Assembly: GCF_902497995.1 (NCBI RefSeq)
Contig: NZ_CABVII010000030.1
Coordinates: forward strand, 1 to 64,000
DNA length: 64,000 nt
Direction of reading: 5' to 3'
DNA from: Pseudomonas fluorescens
GTDB lineage: Bacteria; Pseudomonadota; Gammaproteobacteria; Pseudomonadales; Pseudomonadaceae
Notes under the pieces: model-generated
What the model was told of the DNA's origin: nothing
Seen by the model: the letters and a program-made list of their open reading frames with translations, nothing else
Database searches by the model: none
Part shown: positions 55,038 through 63,448 of the stretch, one piece after another
How positions within the stretch are numbered: position 1 is the stretch's first letter
Layout of the letters: every line of letters begins with the position of its first letter
Translations under genes and position numbers: made by a program

Positions 55038-55135
55038 CCCCTGTAGGAGCGAGGCTTGCCCGCGAAGGCCGTTACGCGGTTGAACTGATGAACCGTGTCA
55101 TCGTTCTTCGCGGGCAAGCCTCGCTCCTACAGGGG
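55038..55135. repeat. REPIN, GTAGGAGCGAGGCT type, between algL and algI
   Basis: CCCCTGTAGGAGCGAGGCTTGCC and its inverted copy. It lies inside the alginate operon, in a 211-bp gap. Confidence 0.92.
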
Positions 55136-55235
55136 CAGTGCAAGATTTGAGTTGAGTGATATTCCCCCGGTTTTCGGTGGGGGGTTTGGGGGGGCCGTTG
55201 GCCTCTGACTGTTGGTTAAACACGGAGAGATCGGG

Positions 55236-56801
55236 ATGGTATTTTCGTCCAATGTATTCCTGTTTTTGTTCTTGCCGATCTTTCTCGGCATGTATTACCT
55301 GAGCGGAATACGCTATCGCAACCTGCTGCTGCTGATTGCCAGCTATGTGTTCTATGCCTGGTGGCGTGTGGACTTTCTGGCGCTGTTCGCCGCCGTCACG
55401 CTGTGGAACTACTGGATCGGCCTCAAAGTCGGTGCCGCAGGCGTCAGGACCAAACCGGCGCAGCGCTGGTTGCTCCTGGGCGTGGGCGTCGACCTGTGCA
55501 TTCTCGGCTACTTCAAGTACGCCAACTTCGGCGTCGACAGCATCAACGCGATGATGACGTCGGTCGGCCTGTCGCCGTTCATCCTGACCCACGTGCTGCT
55601 GCCGATCGGGATCTCGTTCTACATCTTCGAGTCCATCAGCTACATCATCGACGTCTACCGTGGTGACACCCCGGCGACCCGCAACCTGATCGACTTCGCT
55701 GCATTCGTGGCGATCTTCCCGCACCTGATCGCCGGCCCGGTACTGCGTTTTCGCGACCTGGCCGATCAGTTCAACAACCGCACCCACACCCTCGACAAGT
55801 TCTCCGAGGGCTGTACGCGGTTCATGCAGGGTTTCATCAAGAAAGTCTTCATCGCCGACACCCTGGCGGTGGTGGCCGACCATTGCTTCGCCCTGCAGAA
55901 CCCGACCACGGGCGATGCCTGGCTGGGCGCACTGGCCTACACCGCGCAGCTGTATTTCGACTTCTCCGGTTACAGCGACATGGCCATCGGCCTGGGCTTG
56001 ATGATGGGTTTCCGCTTCATGGAAAACTTCAAGCAGCCGTACATCAGCCAGTCGATCACCGAGTTCTGGCGGCGCTGGCACATCAGCCTCTCCACCTGGC
56101 TGCGTGACTACCTGTACATCACCCTCGGCGGTAACCGTAAAGGCACGCTGATGACCTATCGCAACCTGTTCCTGACCATGCTGCTCGGTGGTCTGTGGCA
56201 CGGTGCGAACATCACCTACATCGTGTGGGGTGCCTGGCACGGCATGTGGCTGGCGATCGAAAAGGCCCTGGGCCTGAACACCTCGCCGCGCAGCATCAAC
56301 CCGATCCGCTGGGCCCTGACCTTCCTGCTCGTGGTGATGGGCTGGGTGATCTTCCGCGCGGAAAACCTGCACGTCGCCGGCCGTATGTACGGTGCGATGT
56401 TCAGCTTCGGCGAATGGTCGCTGTCGGAACTCAACCAGGCCAGCCTGACCGGCCTGCAAGTGGCGACTCTGGTGGTGGCGTACGCAACCCTGGCGTTCTT
56501 CGGCATCCGTGATTTCTACAGCAACCTGCCACCGGAAAAGACCAAGCCTGCGGTGAACGTCGAGGCCAATGGCCCGGCTACTGCACAGCCAGGAATGATC
56601 AAGGCCGTACCGGGCGACGACCCGGCCAGCATCCACGAACCGGGCTACACCGTCGGCGTTGAAGCGACCGTGCAACCGGCCTACTGGACCGCAGACTGGT
56701 CGCGTTATGTGATGCGCGCCCTGGTGCTGCTGCTGTTCATTGCCTCGATCCTAAAACTCTCGGCGCAAAGCTTCTCGCCGTTCCTTTACTTCCAGTTCTG
56801 A
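55236..56801 (+). CDS. algI: alginate O-acetylation MBOAT protein
   Basis: This 521-residue membrane-bound O-acyltransferase has about 11 helices and the catalytic His in LWHGANITYIVWG. It passes acetyl groups across the inner membrane to AlgJ, AlgX and AlgF. GGAGAG precedes the ATG at 55236. Confidence 0.96.
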   Translation: MVFSSNVFLFLFLPIFLGMYYLSGIRYRNLLLLIASYVFYAWWRVDFLALFAAVTLWNYWIGLKVGAAGVRTKPAQRWLLLGVGVDLCILGYFKYANFGVDSINAMMTSVGLSPFILTHVLLPIGISFYIFESISYIIDVYRGDTPATRNLIDFAAFVAIFPHLIAGPVLRFRDLADQFNNRTHTLDKFSEGCTRFMQGFIKKVFIADTLAVVADHCFALQNPTTGDAWLGALAYTAQLYFDFSGYSDMAIGLGLMMGFRFMENFKQPYISQSITEFWRRWHISLSTWLRDYLYITLGGNRKGTLMTYRNLFLTMLLGGLWHGANITYIVWGAWHGMWLAIEKALGLNTSPRSINPIRWALTFLLVVMGWVIFRAENLHVAGRMYGAMFSFGEWSLSELNQASLTGLQVATLVVAYATLAFFGIRDFYSNLPPEKTKPAVNVEANGPATAQPGMIKAVPGDDPASIHEPGYTVGVEATVQPAYWTADWSRYVMRALVLLLFIASILKLSAQSFSPFLYFQF

Positions 56802-56812
56802 GGGATCTGACC

Positions 56813-57988
56813 ATGACCCGCTCATTACGCATCTTCTACATCGCCCTGTTCATGCTGACCCTGTTGGCCCTGGGCCTGTGGTCCACGCGCAGCTTCCTCG
56901 GCTTCAGCACCAACGCCGATGCGACGGTGCTCAACGGCCGCTGGTCCAAAGCCGTGGAAACGCACTACGACGAAGAGTTCCCGATCAAGCGCCTGGGCAC
57001 CAACCTCTGGGCCGCGCTGGATTTCAAACTGTTCAACGAAGGTCGTCCGGGCGTCGTGCTCGGTCAGGACCAGTGGTTGTACAGCGATGAGGAATTCAAC
57101 CCTATCGTCAACGAAGAGTTGAACCTGCAAGGCAACTACGCGCTGGTCGAAGGCGTGCGCCAGACCCTGAAAGAGAAAGGCGTGAAACTGGTGATGGCGA
57201 TCGTGCCGGCCAAGACTCGCCTGTACCCGGAACACCTGGGTGACGTGAAGCCTTCGAGCATCCACGCCAACCTCTATCAGGACTTCCACGCCCGTGTCGC
57301 GGCCAACAAGGTGATTGCTCCCGACCTGCTCGGCCCGCTGCTCAAGGGCAAGCTGGACGGTCAGCAAGTGTTCCTGCGCACCGACACCCACTGGACCCCG
57401 GAAGGCGCGCAAATCGCTGCCCAGACCCTGGCCAAGACCATTGCCGACAAGACGCCACTGAGCGGTGAGCCGCAAAACTTCGTGACTGAACCTGCGGAAA
57501 AGGTCACGCACAAGGGCGACTTGCGTCTGTTCCTGCCGCTGGATCCGCTGTTCGAAAACCTGATGCCGGCCACCGAGCCGTTGCAGAAGCGCAACACCGT
57601 GGTGGCTGATGATCAGGCTGGCGGTGATGACGCGCTGTTCGCCAACACCGAAGTACCGGTGGCCCTGATCGGCACCAGCTACAGCGCCAACCCTAACTGG
57701 AACTTCGTCGGTGCGCTCAAAGAAGCACTGCACAGCGACGTGGTCAATTACGCCGAAGACGGCCACGGCCCGATTCTGCCGATGCTCAGCTATCTCCAAA
57801 GCGATGCTTTCAAGAACAGCCCGCCACAGGTGCTGATCTGGGAGTTTCCTGAACGTTATCTGCCTGTGAACAACGAAATCGGTGACGCCGACCCGCAGTG
57901 GGTCGCAGAGCTCAAAGAAGCCGGCGTTCGCCAACAAAACGTAGCCGCAAACACTAAATCCGAGACGCCCGACCGGGCGCAAAACTGA
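56813..57988 (+). CDS. algJ: alginate O-acetylation protein AlgJ
   Basis: This 391-residue AlgX-like SGNH protein is anchored by an N-terminal helix. The catalytic pair is D191/H193 in DTHWTPEG, and the Ser lies in GTSYSA. It is an intermediate acetyl carrier or esterase in the acetylation chain. It lies 11 bp after algI. Confidence 0.95.
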   Translation: MTRSLRIFYIALFMLTLLALGLWSTRSFLGFSTNADATVLNGRWSKAVETHYDEEFPIKRLGTNLWAALDFKLFNEGRPGVVLGQDQWLYSDEEFNPIVNEELNLQGNYALVEGVRQTLKEKGVKLVMAIVPAKTRLYPEHLGDVKPSSIHANLYQDFHARVAANKVIAPDLLGPLLKGKLDGQQVFLRTDTHWTPEGAQIAAQTLAKTIADKTPLSGEPQNFVTEPAEKVTHKGDLRLFLPLDPLFENLMPATEPLQKRNTVVADDQAGGDDALFANTEVPVALIGTSYSANPNWNFVGALKEALHSDVVNYAEDGHGPILPMLSYLQSDAFKNSPPQVLIWEFPERYLPVNNEIGDADPQWVAELKEAGVRQQNVAANTKSETPDRAQN

Positions 57989-58002
57989 AAGAGAGGTACA
58001 CC

Positions 58003-58656
58003 ATGACTTTCACTACTACTCCTCGCCGTCTCGCCAAGACTTTCGCTCTCGTCGCTGGCATGAGCGTGTTGTCGATGTCCGCCTTCGCTGGCGACGCCGC
58101 ACTCTACGGCCCGACCGCTCCAAAAGGCTCGAGCTTCGTGCGTGTCTACAACGCCGGCAACGCTGAAGTCAGCGCTACCGTTGGCTCGACCAACCTGAGC
58201 GAAGTCGCGCCGCTGTCCAGCACCGACTTCAGCTTCATGCCCGGTGGCGACTACAGCGCCAAGGTCGGCAGCCAATCCCTGCCGGTGAAACTGGCCGGTG
58301 ACCACTATTACACCCTGGTCAACAACGCCAGCGGCGCGCCGCAACTGATCGAAGAGCCGCCGTTCAAGAACAAGCAGAAGTCCCTGGTTCGCGTACAGAA
58401 CCTGAGCGACAAGGCCCTGACCCTGAAAACCGCCGACGGCAAGACCGAAGTGGTGCCGAACGTGGCCGCCAAGGGCCGTGGCGAGCGTGAAATCAACCCG
58501 GTCAAAGTCAGCCTGGCGCTATACGATGGCGCCAAGAAAGTCGGCGACGTGAAGCCGGTTGCCCTGGAACGCGGTGAAGCCGCCGTGCTGTACGTCACCG
58601 GCAATGGCAGCAGCCTGTCGCCAGTCTGGGTAAAACGCCCGGTTTCGACGCGCTAA
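58003..58656 (+). CDS. algF: alginate O-acetylation protein AlgF
   Basis: This 217-residue periplasmic protein has a signal peptide ending in SAFAGDA and two small beta-rich domains (about 30-110 and 125-215). It is required for acetylation as an adaptor between AlgI, AlgJ and AlgX. Confidence 0.95.
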   Translation: MTFTTTPRRLAKTFALVAGMSVLSMSAFAGDAALYGPTAPKGSSFVRVYNAGNAEVSATVGSTNLSEVAPLSSTDFSFMPGGDYSAKVGSQSLPVKLAGDHYYTLVNNASGAPQLIEEPPFKNKQKSLVRVQNLSDKALTLKTADGKTEVVPNVAAKGRGEREINPVKVSLALYDGAKKVGDVKPVALERGEAAVLYVTGNGSSLSPVWVKRPVSTR

Positions 58657-58680
58657 CAAATTTGCCCGATTGACCCATCC

Positions 58681-58774
58681 CCCTGTGGGAGCGGGCTTGC
58701 TCGCGAATACGGTTTCATATCCAACGAAGATGTTGGCTGACCCACCGCTTTCGCGAGCAAGCCCGCTCCCACCC
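58681..58774. repeat. REPIN, G-rich type, between algF and algA
   Basis: GTGGGAGCGGGCTTGCTCGCG and an inverted copy in the 213-bp gap before algA. This is the fourth REP insertion inside the alginate operon. Confidence 0.92.
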
Positions 58775-58869
58775 TGGACCGGGGTGTCAATCCGGACACG
58801 AAACAAGAAATAGAGTGAAACGACAGAACGCAGTAGCTCTGACCCATACGATTTTCAAGGAGTAACAAC

Positions 58870-60321
58870 ATGATTCCGGTGATCTTGTCAGGTGGTAGCG
58901 GCTCACGTCTTTGGCCGCTTTCGCGCAAGCAGTTCCCCAAGCAATTCCTCGCCCTGACCGGCGAACACACGCTGTTCCAGCAAACCCTGGAACGCCTGGT
59001 GTTCGAAGGCATGGACACCCCGATCGTGGTCTGCAACAAGGAACATCGCTTTATCGTCAACGAGCAGCTGGCGGCCCGTAACCTGGACACCCAGCGCATC
59101 CTGATGGAGCCTTTCGGCCGCAACACTGCGCCGGCGGTGGCCCTGACCGCGATGATGCTGGTCAATGAAGGTCGCGATGAATTGATGCTGGTCCTGCCGG
59201 CCGACCACGTGCTCGAAGACCAGAAAGCCCTGCAACGCGCCCTGGCCCTGGCCACCGTCGCCGCCGAAAACGGCGAAATGGTGCTGTTCGGCGTACCGGC
59301 CACCAAACCGGAAACCGGCTACGGCTACATCAAGTCGACCAACGACTCGCTGCTGCCCGAAGGCGTCAGCCGTGTTTCGCACTTCGTCGAAAAACCGGAC
59401 GTGAAACGCGCCACCGAGTTCGTCCAGTCCGGCGGCTACTTCTGGAACAGCGGCATGTTCCTGTTCCGCGCCAGCCGCTTCCTCGAAGAGCTGAAAAAAC
59501 ACGATCCGGACATCTACGACACCTGCCTGCTGACCCTGGAACGCAGCGAACAGGATGCCGACACCGTCGACATCGATTCCGCGACCTTCGCCTGCTGCCC
59601 GGACAATTCCATCGACTATTCGGTCATGGAAAAAACCCAGCGCGCCTGCGTCGTGCCGCTGACCGCGGGCTGGAGCGATGTCGGCTGCTGGTCGTCGCTG
59701 TGGGAAGTGAACAAGAAAGACGCCAATGGCAACGTCACCAAAGGCGACGTGGTCATCCAGGACAGCAAGAACTGCATGATCCATGGCAATGGCAAGCTGG
59801 TGTCGGTGATCGGCCTGGAAAACATCGTGGTCGTCGAAACCAAGGACGCCATGATGATCGCCCACAAGGACTCGGTCCAGGGCGTGAAACAGATGGTCAA
59901 CACCCTCAACGAGCAAGGCCGCAGCGAAACCCAGACCCACTGCGAAGTCTATCGTCCCTGGGGTTCCTACGACTCGGTGGACATGGGCGGCCGCTTCCAG
60001 GTCAAGCGCATCTCGGTCAAGCCGGGCGCGTGCCTGTCGCTGCAAATGCACCACCACCGCGCCGAACACTGGATCGTGGTCAGCGGCACCGCCGAAGTGA
60101 CCTGCGACGAGAACGTGTTCCTGCTGACTGAGAACCAGTCGACCTACATTCCGATCGCCTCGGTCCACCGCTTGCGCAATCCGGGCAAGATTTCACTTGA
60201 GATCATCGAAGTGCAATCGGGTAGTTACCTGGGTGAGGATGATATCGAGCGGTTTGAAGATATTTATGGTCGTTCCAACCCGATTGAGCGTGGCGTGTCG
60301 GTGAAGACCATCGCGCAGTGA
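58870..60321 (+). CDS. algA: mannose-1-phosphate guanylyltransferase / mannose-6-phosphate isomerase
   Basis: The protein has 483 residues. The N-terminal nucleotidyltransferase has GGSGSRLWPLSR, and the C-terminal cupin has the PMI motif QMHHHRAEHW. It supplies GDP-mannose for AlgD. It is the last gene of the operon. Confidence 0.97.
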   Translation: MIPVILSGGSGSRLWPLSRKQFPKQFLALTGEHTLFQQTLERLVFEGMDTPIVVCNKEHRFIVNEQLAARNLDTQRILMEPFGRNTAPAVALTAMMLVNEGRDELMLVLPADHVLEDQKALQRALALATVAAENGEMVLFGVPATKPETGYGYIKSTNDSLLPEGVSRVSHFVEKPDVKRATEFVQSGGYFWNSGMFLFRASRFLEELKKHDPDIYDTCLLTLERSEQDADTVDIDSATFACCPDNSIDYSVMEKTQRACVVPLTAGWSDVGCWSSLWEVNKKDANGNVTKGDVVIQDSKNCMIHGNGKLVSVIGLENIVVVETKDAMMIAHKDSVQGVKQMVNTLNEQGRSETQTHCEVYRPWGSYDSVDMGGRFQVKRISVKPGACLSLQMHHHRAEHWIVVSGTAEVTCDENVFLLTENQSTYIPIASVHRLRNPGKISLEIIEVQSGSYLGEDDIERFEDIYGRSNPIERGVSVKTIAQ

Positions 60322-60337
60322 TTGATCAGTAACACAA

Positions 60338-60399
60338 GAAGCCCCCGTCCAGCCCGCTGTGGTCCCTATCTGCAGTGGGTTGAGTCGGGGCTTTTTTTG
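60338..60399 (+). terminator. terminator of the alginate operon
   Basis: AGCCCC-CGTCCAGCCC and GGGTTGAGTCGGGGCT pair into a long imperfect stem around CTG/CAG, followed by TTTTTTT. Confidence 0.85.
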
Positions 60400-60414
60400 A
60401 TAGGAGAGATAGCC

Positions 60415-61254
60415 TTATGATGTCCGATGTCGCGCCATTAATATCATAGCCAGCGAATCAGCATTCTGGAGCACCACCGATTGACGTGCTGCCGCTTCTT
60501 CCTGATAGATGTCTGCTCGCTCCTCACTAGAGGCCGACGCGGGCGCACCGACGTTAATTAATAGTCTATCGATCAGGCGAATATATTGTTGACGTGGGCC
60601 TGACCCCATTTCGCATTCAACTGGAGCCTGTATGGGGCCTGAAATATTAGCGACCCTCAGCGATGAATACTCTACGCCAAAGGAGTAGTCCGTGATCTCT
60701 CCTGCGGGCGCATTTGCCAAAGGAGCCTGTCTCCCCACATACCAAAAGTCATTTATATAATGATCACTCGAAAAACTTCTCATCGCATGAAACCCCTCAT
60801 GCGCTATTGTTTTTGCCAGCCCAATGCGATGCCGATCTTCAACTAATGAACGGCTCAGCCATATCATATTTCCTTGGGTTGCCGTAGCAATGGTATTTCC
60901 AAAAAACTGAACCCCATTAGTTTCGACCAACGATAACCTCCAAGCATCATCCCCCTTCAGCTTGACGATGTATGAGTTTAGCTGCCTCATCGTTCCTAAC
61001 AATTGCCGTTTCAAATCATCGGGATCATTTTCTGGCAGTCTGTAATCCGTACCGAAGGAAAATTGCATAATATGGTGTGTGAACGGATCCATCTCGCTTG
61101 ATTCTAATGCTGTAATCGTCTCACTCGACCAGGTCTCAACAAGCGCCATGGCATCCTGAACCAACTTTCTGGTTTCCGTCGGAAAACTGTCAAGCCCGTG
61201 ATACATCATCCGTGCCCCCGTGTCTTGCTCCATTCTTGATTCATCTTCATTCAT
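60415..61254 (-). CDS. orphan HEXXH metallopeptidase-like protein (M35-like)
   Basis: The protein has 279 residues. The zinc motif H152-E-G-F-H156 follows a helix (GLAKTIAHEGFHAM), and the C-terminal NADSLAMIL resembles the NADSYA block of M35/aspzincin-type proteases and related type VI effector domains. No signal peptide is seen. Base composition is more AT-rich than the alginate genes. The start is uncertain (no clear ribosome-binding site; several ATGs). No vgrG, adaptor or proven immunity gene is adjacent. It may be an acquired toxin-like enzyme or a cytoplasmic peptidase. Confidence 0.6.
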   Translation of the reverse strand: MNEDESRMEQDTGARMMYHGLDSFPTETRKLVQDAMALVETWSSETITALESSEMDPFTHHIMQFSFGTDYRLPENDPDDLKRQLLGTMRQLNSYIVKLKGDDAWRLSLVETNGVQFFGNTIATATQGNMIWLSRSLVEDRHRIGLAKTIAHEGFHAMRSFSSDHYINDFWYVGRQAPLANAPAGEITDYSFGVEYSSLRVANISGPIQAPVECEMGSGPRQQYIRLIDRLLINVGAPASASSEERADIYQEEAAARQSVVLQNADSLAMILMARHRTS

Positions 61255-61298
61255 GACATCGTAACCAACGCCACCTTGCCGATCTCTACGGTTAACGG

Positions 61299-61664
61299 GT
61301 GAGTTGGACTCTCGATTGCGTCAGTAGCAGTAAGGGCGATTTTGCAGTGCAGTTGAAGGTACAGGAAACGGACTTGACGACTTCGAGGTTGGAGATGTCG
61401 CTGGGGCATAACAAGGTGAAAGTAACTGAGACCGAAGGACCTAAACAATTGCCGGGCCAGCCCGACAAGTGGGCATTTGGCATTCGTGCAATGTCCACAT
61501 TTACAGGACAGCCAGCGGAGGGTGTATCGATGACAATACTTTCCCAGGGTGTTCCATCCGGTAAAGGTGTTACTGATCAACATGGCTGGAATCGCATCAT
61601 TTATTTCGGACATGAAGGCAAGAGTTTGCGCATTTTCAACCTGTATGACGGAAGCACTGCCTGA
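61299..61664 (+). pseudogene. 5'-truncated hypothetical gene facing the metallopeptidase gene
   Basis: The frame reads like real protein (DFAVQLKVQETDLTTSRLEM, AMSTFTGQPAEGVSMTILSQ, GWNRIIYFGHEGKSLRIF) up to a stop at 61662-61664. A stop codon (61293-61295) lies three bases before a GTG, and there is no ribosome-binding site. The gene therefore looks cut at its 5' side, near the metallopeptidase start. Alternatively it is a short protein from the GTG at 61299. I do not recognise the family. Confidence 0.45.
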
Positions 61665-61950
61665 CTACCGCCACCGCTTTGCAACTGACAGCGCCCTTTT
61701 CGTAAGGTAAAGGGCGTTTCTTTCGGTTCTTCACGGATTGCCAGGACAGCGAGTTCTTGCTCATGAAGATCAAGAGCATCTTTCCGGGATTTCGTGAAAA
61801 ACCTTTTTTATCGTGCGTTCGACCCAAAATTCGCTGTAAAAACGAGTGCCCAGTGACAGGTCGTAAAACGACAACTTGCAACGATCCAGCATTGGTCATC
61901 CACCTCTACGCTTAGGTAGGATGGCGCTCTGTCTTTTCGAGGATTGTTCC

Positions 61951-62415
61951 ATGTTCATTGGCGTCCTGCTGGTCATTACCTGGCTGATCCTGTTGCTGCG
62001 CTACCCGGCCAAGGCCTTGCCCGTCTCTGTGGCGGCCGCCATCGGATTGGGCGTGGTAGCCACCTGGGTGATCTGGGCGGACAACCGCGAGGTCAAGCAA
62101 CTGGCGCGCCTGGAGCTGCGCATCACCTACGCGCCTGAACACTGTCCGGCGGATCGTCCGCTGAAGCTGACCATGAACAATGGCAACGACGTGCCCCTGA
62201 CCGAGTTGCGCTGGCGTGTTGCGGCTTACGCGCCGGGCGATACGGTGAATCTGGCCGACAATCAGTACGCCGCCCCCCGTTATCGTGGACCCGGGGAACT
62301 GCAGGCCGGTGCCAGCTGGGACGATTGCTTGCCGATGCCGCCGTTGCGTCCCGGTTATCGCCCGCAAACCCTGGAGTTTCGCGCCGAGCGATTGCAGGGT
62401 AGTTTCTCTGACTGA
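61951..62415 (+). CDS. small hypothetical inner-membrane protein
   Basis: This 154-residue protein has two helices at the N-terminus (about 3-22 and 25-45). A periplasmic beta-rich domain of about 105 residues follows, with two cysteines (HCPADRP, WDDCLP) that could pair. GAGGA precedes the ATG at 61951. Similar proteins are often labelled multidrug transporter without basis. Function unknown. Confidence 0.7.
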   Translation: MFIGVLLVITWLILLLRYPAKALPVSVAAAIGLGVVATWVIWADNREVKQLARLELRITYAPEHCPADRPLKLTMNNGNDVPLTELRWRVAAYAPGDTVNLADNQYAAPRYRGPGELQAGASWDDCLPMPPLRPGYRPQTLEFRAERLQGSFSD

Positions 62416-62429
62416 CCGCGTTATCGTTC

Positions 62430-62459
62430 ATCGCGGGCAAGGCGGATCGCCCGCTCCTG
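62430..62459. repeat. degenerate half REP
   Basis: CATCGCGGGCAAGGCGGATCG and GCCCGCTCCTG resemble one arm of the GTAGGAGCGAGGCT type, lying before the dehydrogenase gene. Confidence 0.5.
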
Positions 62460-62494
62460 CACATCACACCTTTTTATTGCACAAGGACCGCGCC

Positions 62495-63319
62495 ATGCCC
62501 GTTGCGTTGATTACCGGTTGTTCCAGCGGCATTGGCCGCGCCCTGGCGGATGCCTTCAAAGGTGCCGGTTATGAAGTCTGGGCCAGCGCCCGCAGGGCTG
62601 AAGACGTAGCGACTCTGGCGGCGGCCGGGTTCACCGCCGTGCAACTGGACGTCAACGATGGCGCGGCACTCGAACAGTTGAGCGAGCGGATCGACCAGCA
62701 ACAGGGCGGTCTCGATGTGCTCATCAATAACGCCGGTTATGGCGCGATGGGCCCACTGCTCGACGGTGGTGTGCCAGCCATGCAGCGCCAATTCGAAACC
62801 AATGTGTTCGCCATCGTTGGCGTGACCCGGGCACTGTTCCCGGCGTTGCGCCGGGCCAAGGGGCTGGTGGTGAACATCGGCAGTGTGTCCGGGGTGTTGG
62901 TCACGCCGTTCGCCGGCGCCTACTGCGCCTCGAAAGCGGCGGTGCATGCCTTGAGCGATGCGTTACGCATGGAACTGGCACCCTTCGGCATTCGCGTCAT
63001 GGAAGTTCAGCCGGGGGCCATTGCGTCCAGTTTCGCCAGGAATGCCGGGCATGAGGCGGAGCAGTTGATCAGCGAACAATCGCCGTGGTGGCCGCTGCGT
63101 GAAGGCATTCGGGCGCGAGCCAAGGCGTCCCAGGACAACCCGACCCCGGTCAGTGAATTTGCCGCCGGTTTGCTCAAGGCTGTGCAACAGGACAAACCGC
63201 CAAGGCTGGTGCGCCTGGGTAATGGCAGCCGGGCGTTGCCGTTGCTGGCGGGGTTGTTGCCCAAGGGGATGCTGGAGTCGGGGTTGATGAAGCGGTTCGG
63301 GTTGCGTGGGCAGCTCTAG
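62495..63319 (+). CDS. short-chain dehydrogenase/reductase
   Basis: The protein has 274 residues. The cofactor motif TGCSSGIG at the N-terminus, INNAGYGAMG, the catalytic Ser in IGSVSG, and Y-x3-K in AYCASKAAVH are all present. It is a classical SDR. ASARR after the second strand favours NADPH. The substrate is unknown. The ATG at 62495 places the P-loop-like motif at residue 7; an upstream extension is not credible. Confidence 0.88.
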   Translation: MPVALITGCSSGIGRALADAFKGAGYEVWASARRAEDVATLAAAGFTAVQLDVNDGAALEQLSERIDQQQGGLDVLINNAGYGAMGPLLDGGVPAMQRQFETNVFAIVGVTRALFPALRRAKGLVVNIGSVSGVLVTPFAGAYCASKAAVHALSDALRMELAPFGIRVMEVQPGAIASSFARNAGHEAEQLISEQSPWWPLREGIRARAKASQDNPTPVSEFAAGLLKAVQQDKPPRLVRLGNGSRALPLLAGLLPKGMLESGLMKRFGLRGQL

Positions 63320-63321
63320 AA

Positions 63322-63440
63322 CCGAGTCGCCCCCTTCGCGAGCAAGCCCGCTCCCACAGTTGATCTCTGGTGCTCACAAATGTATGTACACAGGAGATCC
63401 ACGGTGGGAGCGGGCTTGCTCGCGAATGCAGGCGACTCGG
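63322..63440. repeat. REPIN within a longer perfect inverted repeat, between convergent genes
   Basis: CCGAGTCGCC (63322-63331) and GGCGACTCGG (63431-63440) form outer arms around an inverted pair of REP elements (GAGCAAGCCCGCTCCCAC / GTGGGAGCGGGCTTGCTC). The hairpin separates the dehydrogenase and efflux genes and should limit read-through on both strands. Confidence 0.88.
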
Positions 63441-63448
63441 TCCAACCG

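Noticed and set aside
61251-61613. 120-codon minus-strand ORF overlapping the metallopeptidase start by ATGA
   Set aside because: It reads antisense through the protein-like plus-strand ORF and has odd Cys- and Leu-rich composition. The overlap is probably chance, though an immunity role was considered.
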